From Pirellulales bacterium (lineage in GTDB: Bacteria; Planctomycetota; Planctomycetia; Pirellulales; Thermoguttaceae), in NCBI GenBank assembly GCA_016931075.1, contig JAFGFF010000440.1:1-64000 (forward strand): a stretch of 64,000 bases of DNA, written 5' to 3'. Positions within the stretch are counted from its first letter, which is position 1. Each line of letters begins with the position of its first letter. Under the pieces are notes generated by a model that was not told where the DNA came from, made no database searches, and worked only from the letters and a program-made list of their open reading frames with translations. Of this stretch, positions 55,118-64,000 are shown piece by piece. Made by a program: the position numbers and the translations under genes.

Positions 55118-57565
55118 TCATGGCGAGTCGGACTCCTGCTCGGCTTGCGACTGGGGCTGCTCGTAATAGAACACCAACCGGTCGGGCAACGTCTTGCGAT
55201 CGGCCACCAGTTCGAGCGACTTCTGGAAGTCGACCGGCGCCAAGCACAAATAACGCCACGCCAGGCCGTTTCGGTTGCCGCTGAGGCAGCGTCGATAATC
55301 CTTGCCTGACCGACCCAGGAACGTCGCCATGCGCGGATCCTTCCACCCCAGTGCGGCCTTGGCGTCGATCTGAAGCCGCTGAATGCCCGGCAGACCGGAC
55401 TCGGGCGACTCAAGGACCAGGCCGACCCAACGACCGGGCCCTTCGAGGTGGAAGAGCGTGTCAGTATCCTCCGAGGCCGGCAGGAAGACGCCTCGCAGGC
55501 GCGCTCGGGCGGCGATTTCCGTGCGGTTCTCGGCAGTGTTCTTTTCGGCGACCTGCTCGACGGATAGCTCGACGCTCACATTTTCGATCGGCCGATCGCC
55601 CCGATTGGTGGCCGAGATGACAATCCCGCGACCAAAAGGCATGGCCAGCAGATTGGCCAGGCCGTTGCGTTGGATCAGGACAAAGTTGAAGTAGTTGCGT
55701 CCCTGGGCCAGGCCGGGGAACCAGAATCGAGCCGGGGCCGAAACGGCCGGTTCCGATTGGCCGTCGACGGTGGTCGAGAGCCAGAGGTCCTTGTTTTCGA
55801 GCACCTTCTGGTCGGCCCGCAGCTTCACCCAACGGACCAAGCCCGCCCCGTCGACCTGGGCGAGCACTTCAGTCTTGCCCGGGGCGAGCGTCTTCGCGGC
55901 CGGGCAGACTCGCAGCGCGGGATCGTGCTCTCGGTGGACGCCCCAGCGGACGACCTGCTGCCGGTAGCGCGCCGGTCCGCGCCATCCGCGAGGGAGGCAC
56001 GTCCAAGGATCAGTGAACGTCGTCACCGGCAGGTCCATCGGGAAACGGAGCGCATCGATCCGCCAGCGGCCTCGTTTGGCCCCGTGAAGGACGATCCGCA
56101 ACGACTTTTTGTAGGGCAAGTACGTCAGCACGGGCGACCGGTCGTCGCACAACGGCGTCACGTGGCACCACAGCTCGCCGGGTGGGCACTCGATCCGAGG
56201 GCGTTTCTCGCCGTCGAAGTAGAAGGCGATTTTCTCGCCGCCACCCACGTAGGCCAGCCGGATGACCGCCCCGGGCCCGACCAGGTCGGCCACCATCGTC
56301 TCGCCGGCCGGCTTGTCACCGATCGTCCAATTCAGCACGGTGGATTGGACGCCGTCATCCCGTGAAAGCGTCTCGGAGTTCATGAGCCGGTCGACGACGA
56401 GCGTGGCGGCCTCCGGCGGTTTGGGCGTAAGCCAGGCGTCCAGGCCCGTGCCGGGGGGCGCTTCGAGAATCCGCAGGTTTCGCATCCGGACCCAAGCACC
56501 GTGATCCTGGGGCCCGATCCAACCTCGGCGGCCGCGGTGTTTTAGCTCGGGGTGGTGCAGCGTGTTGTACTGCTGGACCAGTTCACCGTTGACCCAGGCG
56601 GAGACCATCCATCCGTCGGCCTTGATGACCACGCGGTTCCATTGGCCCGGCTTGTCGGCCCGGCCCAGGGGCAGGACGTTCCCATAGATAGTCATTTGGG
56701 AATGTTCATCGGGCCGGTTGTTTACCCAAGGGCGGTCAAGTATTTGTAACTCCATGCCGTCGCCCGAAGGCCAGCCGTCTCGGGGCGTTCGGATGGCCAT
56801 GCCTGAGTTGCCACGCGAGCGGACTTTATACTCGAACGACAGCGTGAAGTTCTCGTATTCCTTTTTGGTGCGGAGAAACTGGCCTCCGCCGGGCTTGAGG
56901 ACCAGTTCGCCCTGCTCGACGCGCCAGGCCTTCTTGTTGCCCGTGGTCCACCACTGGGATAGGTCCTTTTCATTGAACACGGGCACGCCGGTCGGCTCGG
57001 CCCCGCGCAGATCGGCCACGGTGGCCTCGCCCTCGACCACGGCCAGTCCCAGCCCGAATCGCCGAGCGTCTGGCAGATCGACCGCATAAAGCTTCCGGCC
57101 GTCGACCGCGACGCTCAATGTGTCGTTCGCTCGCCGGATCGTGGCCGTGTGTATTGATTTGCCCGTGGCTGGAGCGATCTTCACGCCCGGGTGGAGCGTT
57201 TTCTTGCCGTCGGTGAGCGTTCCGCACGGTCCGTCTTCGCGAAACAGCAGCCGAAAGCCGGGTCCTCGGGGCACCTCGGGCAAATCGACGGCCAGGACGC
57301 CGCCTGGCCCGACCGACCACTCGAATCGCAGTTCCACCGGCCCAGCCGAGAAGCCGGACAACAACGGGCTGGCTCCCTTCGCGCCGTGCAGTCGGCCTTC
57401 CTTCATCGTCCAGCCCGACGGTAGCGTCGCGCTATGGTCCCACCCGGCCAACGAATCGGGCCGCATCAGCTTCACGCCGAAGGGTTCAGCTGTGACTCCG
57501 GGCTGAGTGAGAAGGAGAGCGAGAATCACACAACCAACAAACGACCGAAATGGAGCATTCATCAT
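55118..57565 (-). CDS. Exported DUF1080 (3-keto-disaccharide hydrolase-like) multidomain protein
   Basis: About 815 residues; ATG at 57565 or 57562. An N-terminal signal peptide (VGCVILALLLTQPGVTAEP) is followed by two concanavalin-like DUF1080 segments: one at about 25-200 that looks partial, and a full one at about 200-375 with KEYENFTLSFEYKVRSRGNSG, DGWPSGDGMELQILD and LPLGRADKPGQWNRVVI. A C-terminal half of about 430 residues contains a DUF2961-like text (VADLVGPGAVIRLAYVG, IAFYFDGEKRPRIE). Role: binding or hydrolysis of a sugar outside the cytoplasm; DUF1080 is linked to 3-keto-disaccharide hydrolysis. A perfect inverted repeat follows its stop. Confidence 0.82.
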   Translation of the reverse strand: MMNAPFRSFVGCVILALLLTQPGVTAEPFGVKLMRPDSLAGWDHSATLPSGWTMKEGRLHGAKGASPLLSGFSAGPVELRFEWSVGPGGVLAVDLPEVPRGPGFRLLFREDGPCGTLTDGKKTLHPGVKIAPATGKSIHTATIRRANDTLSVAVDGRKLYAVDLPDARRFGLGLAVVEGEATVADLRGAEPTGVPVFNEKDLSQWWTTGNKKAWRVEQGELVLKPGGGQFLRTKKEYENFTLSFEYKVRSRGNSGMAIRTPRDGWPSGDGMELQILDRPWVNNRPDEHSQMTIYGNVLPLGRADKPGQWNRVVIKADGWMVSAWVNGELVQQYNTLHHPELKHRGRRGWIGPQDHGAWVRMRNLRILEAPPGTGLDAWLTPKPPEAATLVVDRLMNSETLSRDDGVQSTVLNWTIGDKPAGETMVADLVGPGAVIRLAYVGGGEKIAFYFDGEKRPRIECPPGELWCHVTPLCDDRSPVLTYLPYKKSLRIVLHGAKRGRWRIDALRFPMDLPVTTFTDPWTCLPRGWRGPARYRQQVVRWGVHREHDPALRVCPAAKTLAPGKTEVLAQVDGAGLVRWVKLRADQKVLENKDLWLSTTVDGQSEPAVSAPARFWFPGLAQGRNYFNFVLIQRNGLANLLAMPFGRGIVISATNRGDRPIENVSVELSVEQVAEKNTAENRTEIAARARLRGVFLPASEDTDTLFHLEGPGRWVGLVLESPESGLPGIQRLQIDAKAALGWKDPRMATFLGRSGKDYRRCLSGNRNGLAWRYLCLAPVDFQKSLELVADRKTLPDRLVFYYEQPQSQAEQESDSP

Positions 57566-57620
57566 CGTGGGCACGGTAAGGAAGGGTGGGATTGGAAGGA
57601 AGGCAAACGCCGACGGCCGA

Positions 57621-58550
57621 TTAGAGTTCCAAGAACTCTTCGACCGCCTCGCGCATCACGGCCAGGTCGGCTTCGACGCCCGTCCAGAAACGGATATTCA
57701 ACGCGGTCTGGCGGCTGAGGATCTCGACGCCGTCGATCGTCGGGCAGCCATGCTCCTTGGCCTGGCCCAACAGCCAGGTGCCCGGCGGATCGATCGTCGT
57801 GTCAATCACAAGTGTATCTTTAGTCAGGTGAGTCAAGTCCAGCGGCAATCGGGCGGCCGGATCGTTCTCCAACGCTGAAGTCGCGTGGACCAACAGATCG
57901 GTGCCCGTCGGCACGATGAACGGTTCGTCCCACTCGGCGCAGTCGACCTCGATTTCGAGTTCCTCGTCCAACAGCTCGCCCAGGTCGACGGCCTGGGGGA
58001 AGGTCCGGTTGACGATCGTCAGGTGGGCCAGCCCGGCCAAGGCCAGTTCGACCGCGATCGCCCGGGCCATCCGTCCGGCGCCTAGCACCACGGCCCGGCG
58101 TCCCGACGGTTTGATCCGCTGGCCGATCGCCCCTACGGCCGCCTTGCCCTCGGTGTTTTCGCCCAATAGGCCCTCTTCGTCGCGCAGCAGGAGGTTGACC
58201 ACACGGATCAGCCCGGCCGCCTGGGACGTCCGCTCGAGCAGCGGGACGATCGTCTGCTTGTGCGGCGGTCCGATGTTTCCCCCCGCGAATCCCATCGCCC
58301 GCATTCCCCGAACCGCATCGGCCAGGTCATCCGGCGCGACCTCCAGCGAAAGATAGCGCCAGTCCAAGCCGTGGTGAGCAAAAGCCTTTTCGGTCATGTA
58401 CTGCGTCGGATTGCCTCCGACTGGATGACCGAGCAGCGCGAGGATCGGCTGGAGTGAGGAACTGGACACGAGCGGGGCCACTCCCGGTCCGTCGGCCAAG
58501 GCAAGAGACCACCCCCGTGGAAGTCCCCCACTTGGCTCATATCCGGTCAT
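57621..58550 (-). CDS. AroE-fold dehydrogenase lacking canonical shikimate-site residues
   Basis: About 309 residues from the ATG at 58550. The fold is that of shikimate dehydrogenase: an N-terminal substrate domain, then the NAD(P) domain (VVLGAGRMARAIAVELALAGLAHLTIVNRT) and the C-terminal FWTGVEADL. The catalytic lysine is kept (K98 in GPPHKQT). Several canonical residues are not: the usual GxPxxHSxSP serine pair is GHPVGGNPTQ, NVTxPHK is NIGPPHK, and the catalytic aspartate of NTDG is glutamate (E134 in ENTEGKAAV). So it probably acts on another hydroxy-acid, or with changed kinetics. It is encoded downstream of an orphan kinase-type membrane domain. Confidence 0.85.
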   Translation of the reverse strand: MTGYEPSGGLPRGWSLALADGPGVAPLVSSSSLQPILALLGHPVGGNPTQYMTEKAFAHHGLDWRYLSLEVAPDDLADAVRGMRAMGFAGGNIGPPHKQTIVPLLERTSQAAGLIRVVNLLLRDEEGLLGENTEGKAAVGAIGQRIKPSGRRAVVLGAGRMARAIAVELALAGLAHLTIVNRTFPQAVDLGELLDEELEIEVDCAEWDEPFIVPTGTDLLVHATSALENDPAARLPLDLTHLTKDTLVIDTTIDPPGTWLLGQAKEHGCPTIDGVEILSRQTALNIRFWTGVEADLAVMREAVEEFLEL

Positions 58551-58658
58551 TGTCGTGCCGAATCGCCCAAAATGCAACGTGTCCCCCCGGGAGTGCGGTG
58601 GGCGGGCAGGAAGGCCCGAGGTCCAAGCGACAAGAGCATCGGACAAGAGACAACCATG

Positions 58659-59087
58659 TCACGGCCCCGCCGAGCGCCCCTGGAAAACAGACCGTCTTGG
58701 CAGGGACCGGTAGGTTCCGTAGACCAGTAATCCGGCAACCAGAACTACCGTGAAGTTGCTGGCCGGCGCGTACCAAGCGGACACGGGTTCGGGCAAGTGC
58801 AGCCACGTGGGCAACAGGCTGTCGCACTGCGCGACCAACACCAACCCCAGGCCGAACACGCCTCCAACGAGGATGTCGCGTCCCAGCAGCGTGTCTCCCA
58901 AACGCCCTTGGAGGAGACGAGTCCAGGTAATCAGGGTCCGCGGCCACCAACGTCGGACATAGGGCTCCATCGCCAAATACCAGATCCACACGGCGACCGC
59001 GGAAAGCGTGGCGGCGGCCAACCCCTGATAGAGCGACAACGCTTCTTCCGATAGTAGAGGACTGTGCCGCTGCCGTGACCGAGGCAT
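58659..59087 (-). CDS. Orphan membrane domain of serine/threonine-kinase type, possible remnant
   Basis: 142 residues with four hydrophobic segments. The text [38 protein letters not shown] and [13 protein letters not shown] is the pattern found in the C-terminal membrane region of many planctomycete serine/threonine kinases. Here it is a stand-alone frame with no kinase domain upstream; the uvrB start is only 140 bases away on the other strand. It may be the remaining 3' end of a kinase gene lost by rearrangement, or a free-standing adaptor. No ribosome site is obvious. Confidence 0.55.
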   Translation of the reverse strand: MPRSRQRHSPLLSEEALSLYQGLAAATLSAVAVWIWYLAMEPYVRRWWPRTLITWTRLLQGRLGDTLLGRDILVGGVFGLGLVLVAQCDSLLPTWLHLPEPVSAWYAPASNFTVVLVAGLLVYGTYRSLPRRSVFQGRSAGP

Positions 59088-59227
59088 GCCAATTTCCCTC
59101 TACTTGCCTGCGCGGGCCGGACAGCCGTCGTTTTGTCGGCGGGCAAATAACAAGGGCTCGCCCGACCGGACCCGGTGGCGTACAATACGGGGATAGGCGT
59201 CCCGAACTCGCCCGGACCACACGTGCC

Positions 59228-61309
<2,082 letters not shown>

Positions 61310-61317
61310 TTTCAAAC

Positions 61318-61355
61318 CTCCCCTCTCCCTTTAGGAGAGGGGCCGGGGGTGAGGG
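61318..61355. repeat. Dispersed palindromic repeat, copy 3
   Basis: CTCCCCTCTCCCTTTAGGAG followed by AGGGGCCGGGGGTGAGGG, in the same orientation as copy 1. The CCCCTCTCC/GGAGAGGGG stem is 9 bp with a CTTTA loop. It starts 9 bases after the uvrB stop and may act as its terminator hairpin. Confidence 0.75.
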
Positions 61356-61393
61356 CAGGAAGCAGTGGCTAGTGGTTAGTGACCAGACAGAAC

Positions 61394-62035
61394 ATGAAAC
61401 AGGTTGCAGAGCCGAGCGCCATGGAAATGACAACGACGCTGACCGACGGGCAGATCGAGATCCGCCCGTGCCGTCCAGAAGACGCCGAGGCGATTTGCGA
61501 GGCTGTCCGTGAATCGATCGCCGAGGTGTCTCCTTGGGCGCCGTGGTGTTCGCCCGACTACGATTTGCCCCAGTGTCGCGAATGGCTCGAAGGGCGTTCC
61601 GAAGCGTGGGCGGCGGGCGAGGAATATGATTTCGAGATCCGTGACGTCGAGACCGGATGCCTGCTCGGGGGATGCGGGCTGAATCAAGTCAACCGCACGT
61701 TCAACTTCGCGAATCTTGGATACTGGGTTCGCACGAGCCGTGTCGGTCAAGGCGTCGCTGCCCGTGCGGCGCGGCTGGTCGCTCGGTTTGGATTCGAACA
61801 GATTGGTTTCACTCGCCTTGAGATCGTCGTGTCGGTCGGAAACCAGGCCAGTCAACGCGTCGCCGATAAAGTTGGCGCCACGAAAGAAGGGCGTGCGAGA
61901 AATCGTTATGCGATTCACGGCCGCATCGAAGACGCGTTCGTGTTCTCCCTCGTGCCGGAAGATTTTCAGATCGAGTCCCGTATCTCCCAAACAACCCAGA
62001 GCCGCCGGGATTCCGACGCAAGAGAGGGTTCTTGA
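61394..62035 (+). CDS. GNAT N-acetyltransferase (RimJ/RimL-like)
   Basis: About 213 residues from ATG 61394; ATG 61421 and GTG 61379 are alternatives. Text typical of RimJ/RimL-type acetyltransferases: IEIRPCRPEDAEAICEAVRE, CGLNQVNRTFNFANLGYWV, RVGQGVAARAARLVARFGF as the acetyl-CoA loop, and NQASQRVADKVGATKEG. It would acetylate a protein N-terminus, an amine or a small molecule. The stop is 1 base before the GTG start of the next gene, so the two are coupled, perhaps only by position. Confidence 0.9.
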   Translation: MKQVAEPSAMEMTTTLTDGQIEIRPCRPEDAEAICEAVRESIAEVSPWAPWCSPDYDLPQCREWLEGRSEAWAAGEEYDFEIRDVETGCLLGGCGLNQVNRTFNFANLGYWVRTSRVGQGVAARAARLVARFGFEQIGFTRLEIVVSVGNQASQRVADKVGATKEGRARNRYAIHGRIEDAFVFSLVPEDFQIESRISQTTQSRRDSDAREGS

Positions 62036-62036
62036 C

Positions 62037-63482
62037 GTGGACAATGGTGTAGTGGATCGCTCAAGTTCATCCCGACGAATCGCCGTGGTCGGCGCGGGCA
62101 TTGCCGGGCTGGCGGCCGCGCATCGGTTGGTTGAGTTGGATCCACGGGCCAATGTGACGCTGTTCGAGCGGGCCGGGCGGTTGGGGGGCGTGCTGCATAC
62201 AGTGCACGAGGCTGGGTTTCAGGTCGAGCAGAGCGCCGACAATTTTATTACCACGGTTCCGTTTGGATTGGAATTGTGCCGGAGGTTGGGGCTCACTGAA
62301 CAGTTGGTCCAGACCAACCCGGCGTATCGCCGGACGTACGTCGTTCGCCGTGGCCGGTTGCACACGCTGCCCGACGGATTTCTGATGATGGCCCCGACGC
62401 GACTCTGGCCGTTGGCGCTGACGCCGATTCTCAGCCCGATGGGAAAACTTCGCGCGGCCTTGGAATACTTCATTCCGCCCCGGCGTGACGAGGGCGACGA
62501 GAGCATGGCCGGTTTCGTCCGACGCCGGTTGGGGCGCGAGGCATTCGACCGGCTGGTCGAGCCGCTGGTCAGTGCCGTTTACGCGGCTGACCTCGAGCGG
62601 CTTTCGGTCGACGCCACTCTGTCTCGCTTTCGTGACATGGAACGCGAGCACGGCAGCTTGATCCGGGCGATGCGCCGCCAGATGGCCCAGCGCCGCCGTG
62701 CCCATCGTGGACACAGTCGAGAGACATCGGAGAGCGGGGCCCGATACAGCATGTTCGTCACGCTGCGCGACGGCCTGTCGAGCCTGGTCGACGCCCTGGC
62801 TGCCCGCTTGCCGGCCGGATCGATCCGGTTGGAGACGCCCGTCGAACGACTTGCCCCCGGAATGGAAGGCGGATGGACGCTTTCGTTGCCTGGCGGGAGC
62901 GAAACGTTCGACGCGGTGATCCTGGCGACACCGTCCTACGTGGCCGGTGAGTTGGTAGGGCCGGTGGACGGCGAGTTGGGCCGGAGTCTCTCTTCGATCG
63001 AGCACTCGGGCACGGCGATTGTGTCGGTCGGATTCGAGAGCCGGCAGATCGCCCAGCCGATCCATGGCATGGGCGCGGTCGTTCCGGCGGTCGAGCGGAG
63101 CCCGATCTTGGCGGTCAGCTTCAGCAGCCATAAGTACGTCCACCGGGCCCCCGAGGGCAAACAGGTTTTCCGCGTTTTTGTCGGCGGCGCCCGGGCGCCG
63201 GAAATGGCCGAGCTGTCAGACGGGGAACTCGTGCCGATCGTGCTCAAGGAACTGAAATCGCTGCTCGGGATCTCGGGCGAGCCGATCTACGTCAACGTGG
63301 CGCACTGGCCACGAACGATGCCCCAGTATCACGTGGGCCATTTGGACGCGGTCACGCGGATCCGGAGCCTCGTTGCCACCCATCCCGGTCTGGAACTAGC
63401 CGGCAACGCCTATCAGGGCGTGGGCCTGCCCGACTGCATCCATTCGGGCGAACAGGCTGCCGAGCGGGTGCTGGCTCAATAG
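62037..63482 (+). CDS. hemY: Protoporphyrinogen oxidase (oxygen-dependent type)
   Basis: 481 residues from the GTG at 62037 with AGAGAGG upstream; the long frame before it overlaps the acetyltransferase and is a shadow. FAD-dependent six-electron oxidation of protoporphyrinogen IX in haem synthesis. Motifs: the dinucleotide fold VVGAGIAGLAAAHRLVE, ERAGRLGGVLHT, QVEQSADNFIT, PLVSAVYAADLERLS and a C-terminal FAD-binding LAGNAYQGVGLPDCIHSGEQAA. Length and order fit HemY/HemG-type oxidases. The 3' end overlaps a convergent receptor gene by 7 bases. Confidence 0.95.
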   Translation: MDNGVVDRSSSSRRIAVVGAGIAGLAAAHRLVELDPRANVTLFERAGRLGGVLHTVHEAGFQVEQSADNFITTVPFGLELCRRLGLTEQLVQTNPAYRRTYVVRRGRLHTLPDGFLMMAPTRLWPLALTPILSPMGKLRAALEYFIPPRRDEGDESMAGFVRRRLGREAFDRLVEPLVSAVYAADLERLSVDATLSRFRDMEREHGSLIRAMRRQMAQRRRAHRGHSRETSESGARYSMFVTLRDGLSSLVDALAARLPAGSIRLETPVERLAPGMEGGWTLSLPGGSETFDAVILATPSYVAGELVGPVDGELGRSLSSIEHSGTAIVSVGFESRQIAQPIHGMGAVVPAVERSPILAVSFSSHKYVHRAPEGKQVFRVFVGGARAPEMAELSDGELVPIVLKELKSLLGISGEPIYVNVAHWPRTMPQYHVGHLDAVTRIRSLVATHPGLELAGNAYQGVGLPDCIHSGEQAAERVLAQ

Positions 63483-64000
63483 GCCATGCTGAACCCGCCG
63501 TAGAACGTCCGGCCGGGCTCGGCGGGCAGAGAGTTGACCAACTCCTGTTCAAACTCCGGATGGTCGATCCGCTCGTTCAGCAAGTTTTGGATCATGAACT
63601 GCAGCCGCATCGACCGGCCGGTACGCCAATGGAACCGGCGGTCCAAATCGAGGGTCGTATTGAGGCTCATCAGGTGGTAGGCGGTGGGCACGGGATTCAC
63701 AACGGCGGCGGTGGTGCTGGACGCCGGAGTGCCGAAGTAACAGTCGAACAGCCCGACATTCAGGCCGCGGTTGTCATCGTATGCTAGCCCCATCTTGGCC
63801 ATCCAGTTGGGCACCAGGGTCGTATTGTGGACACCGTCACGAACGTTGTCCTGATAGGTCACCGAGCCGAGCCACCGCAGATGCTTGGAAAACCGCCACT
63901 GGTTTTCCAGTTCCACCCCCTGGAATTTCATCACGCCGGAGTTCTGATAGGTCTGCGGCGCCACGCCAACTCGGGTGACGATGCCGAAGAAGTCGCTATG
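63476..64000 (-). CDS. TonB-dependent receptor, C-terminal part (continues beyond the window)
   Basis: About 174 residues are visible and the frame is open to the right window edge. Beta-barrel strands alternate with loops: VELENQWRFSKHLRWLGSVTY, YHLMSLNTTLDLDRRFHWRT, MRLQFMIQNLLNERIDHPEF. It ends in GRTFYGGFSMAY with the terminal aromatic residue typical of outer-membrane barrels. TonB receptors import large substrates such as siderophores or glycans. The substrate cannot be inferred. It implies an outer membrane in this organism. Confidence 0.85.
   Translation of the reverse strand, partial: HSDFFGIVTRVGVAPQTYQNSGVMKFQGVELENQWRFSKHLRWLGSVTYQDNVRDGVHNTTLVPNWMAKMGLAYDDNRGLNVGLFDCYFGTPASSTTAAVVNPVPTAYHLMSLNTTLDLDRRFHWRTGRSMRLQFMIQNLLNERIDHPEFEQELVNSLPAEPGRTFYGGFSMAY

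Overview
The window looks like chromosomal DNA of a planctomycete. The evidence is the high-GC coding, a 2602-residue serine/threonine kinase with ten tandem repeats resembling the planctomycete TIGR03067 domain, an ECF sigma factor paired with that kinase, a short protein with the WLGIP..EQPP..YRLL J-like module, a DUF1080 (3-keto-disaccharide hydrolase) protein, and dispersed palindromic repeats. No species can be named from the sequence alone. I saw no rRNA, tRNA, CRISPR array or transposase.

Layout. 1-3.5 kb: a 5'-truncated conserved protein, a small membrane protein and an exported M28 zinc peptidase. 4.0-8.3 kb: a three-gene [NiFe]-hydrogenase/chemoreceptor module. The hydrogenase large subunit comes first, then the Tat-exported small subunit, whose stop codon overlaps the start of a methyl-accepting chemotaxis protein. 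The large subunit ends exactly on the last active-site histidine, the small subunit has four cysteines at the medial cluster and no membrane anchor, and there are no cytochrome or maturation genes beside it. I read this as a candidate periplasmic H2 sensor for taxis. 8.4-17.0 kb (minus strand): the giant kinase and its ECF sigma factor. 17.2-18.2 kb: an EamA-type transporter.

19.0-48.0 kb: an exosortase-type exopolysaccharide locus, all on the plus strand. It holds an exosortase, a Wzc-like tyrosine autokinase/chain-length protein, a WecA/TagO-like initiating sugar-phosphate transferase, an EpsI-like protein, two WecB-type epimerases, a Wzx flippase, a candidate Wzy/ligase, five GT4-like glycosyltransferases, a GNAT and a FemAB/CelD-like acyltransferase, a NodB-like deacetylase, a CapK/PaaK-like adenylating enzyme, a dehydrogenase/Gfo-Idh-MocA fusion, a heparinase II/III-like lyase and RmlA. 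The middle part (about 27.7-39.9 kb) is visibly more A/T-rich, with longer gaps and weaker starts, and looks acquired. The flanks return to the host-like composition. Together these genes would make, decorate, flip, polymerise and trim a surface polysaccharide.

48.1-64 kb: a 1508-residue membrane-anchored TPR protein next to a second serine/threonine kinase, then ordinary chromosomal genes: bioD, a DUF1080 protein, an AroE-fold dehydrogenase lacking several shikimate-site residues, an orphan kinase-type membrane domain, uvrB, a GNAT acetyltransferase, protoporphyrinogen oxidase and the C-terminus of a TonB-dependent receptor. Three copies of a GGGAGAGGG/GGGTGAGGG palindrome and one perfect 32-bp inverted repeat lie between genes.
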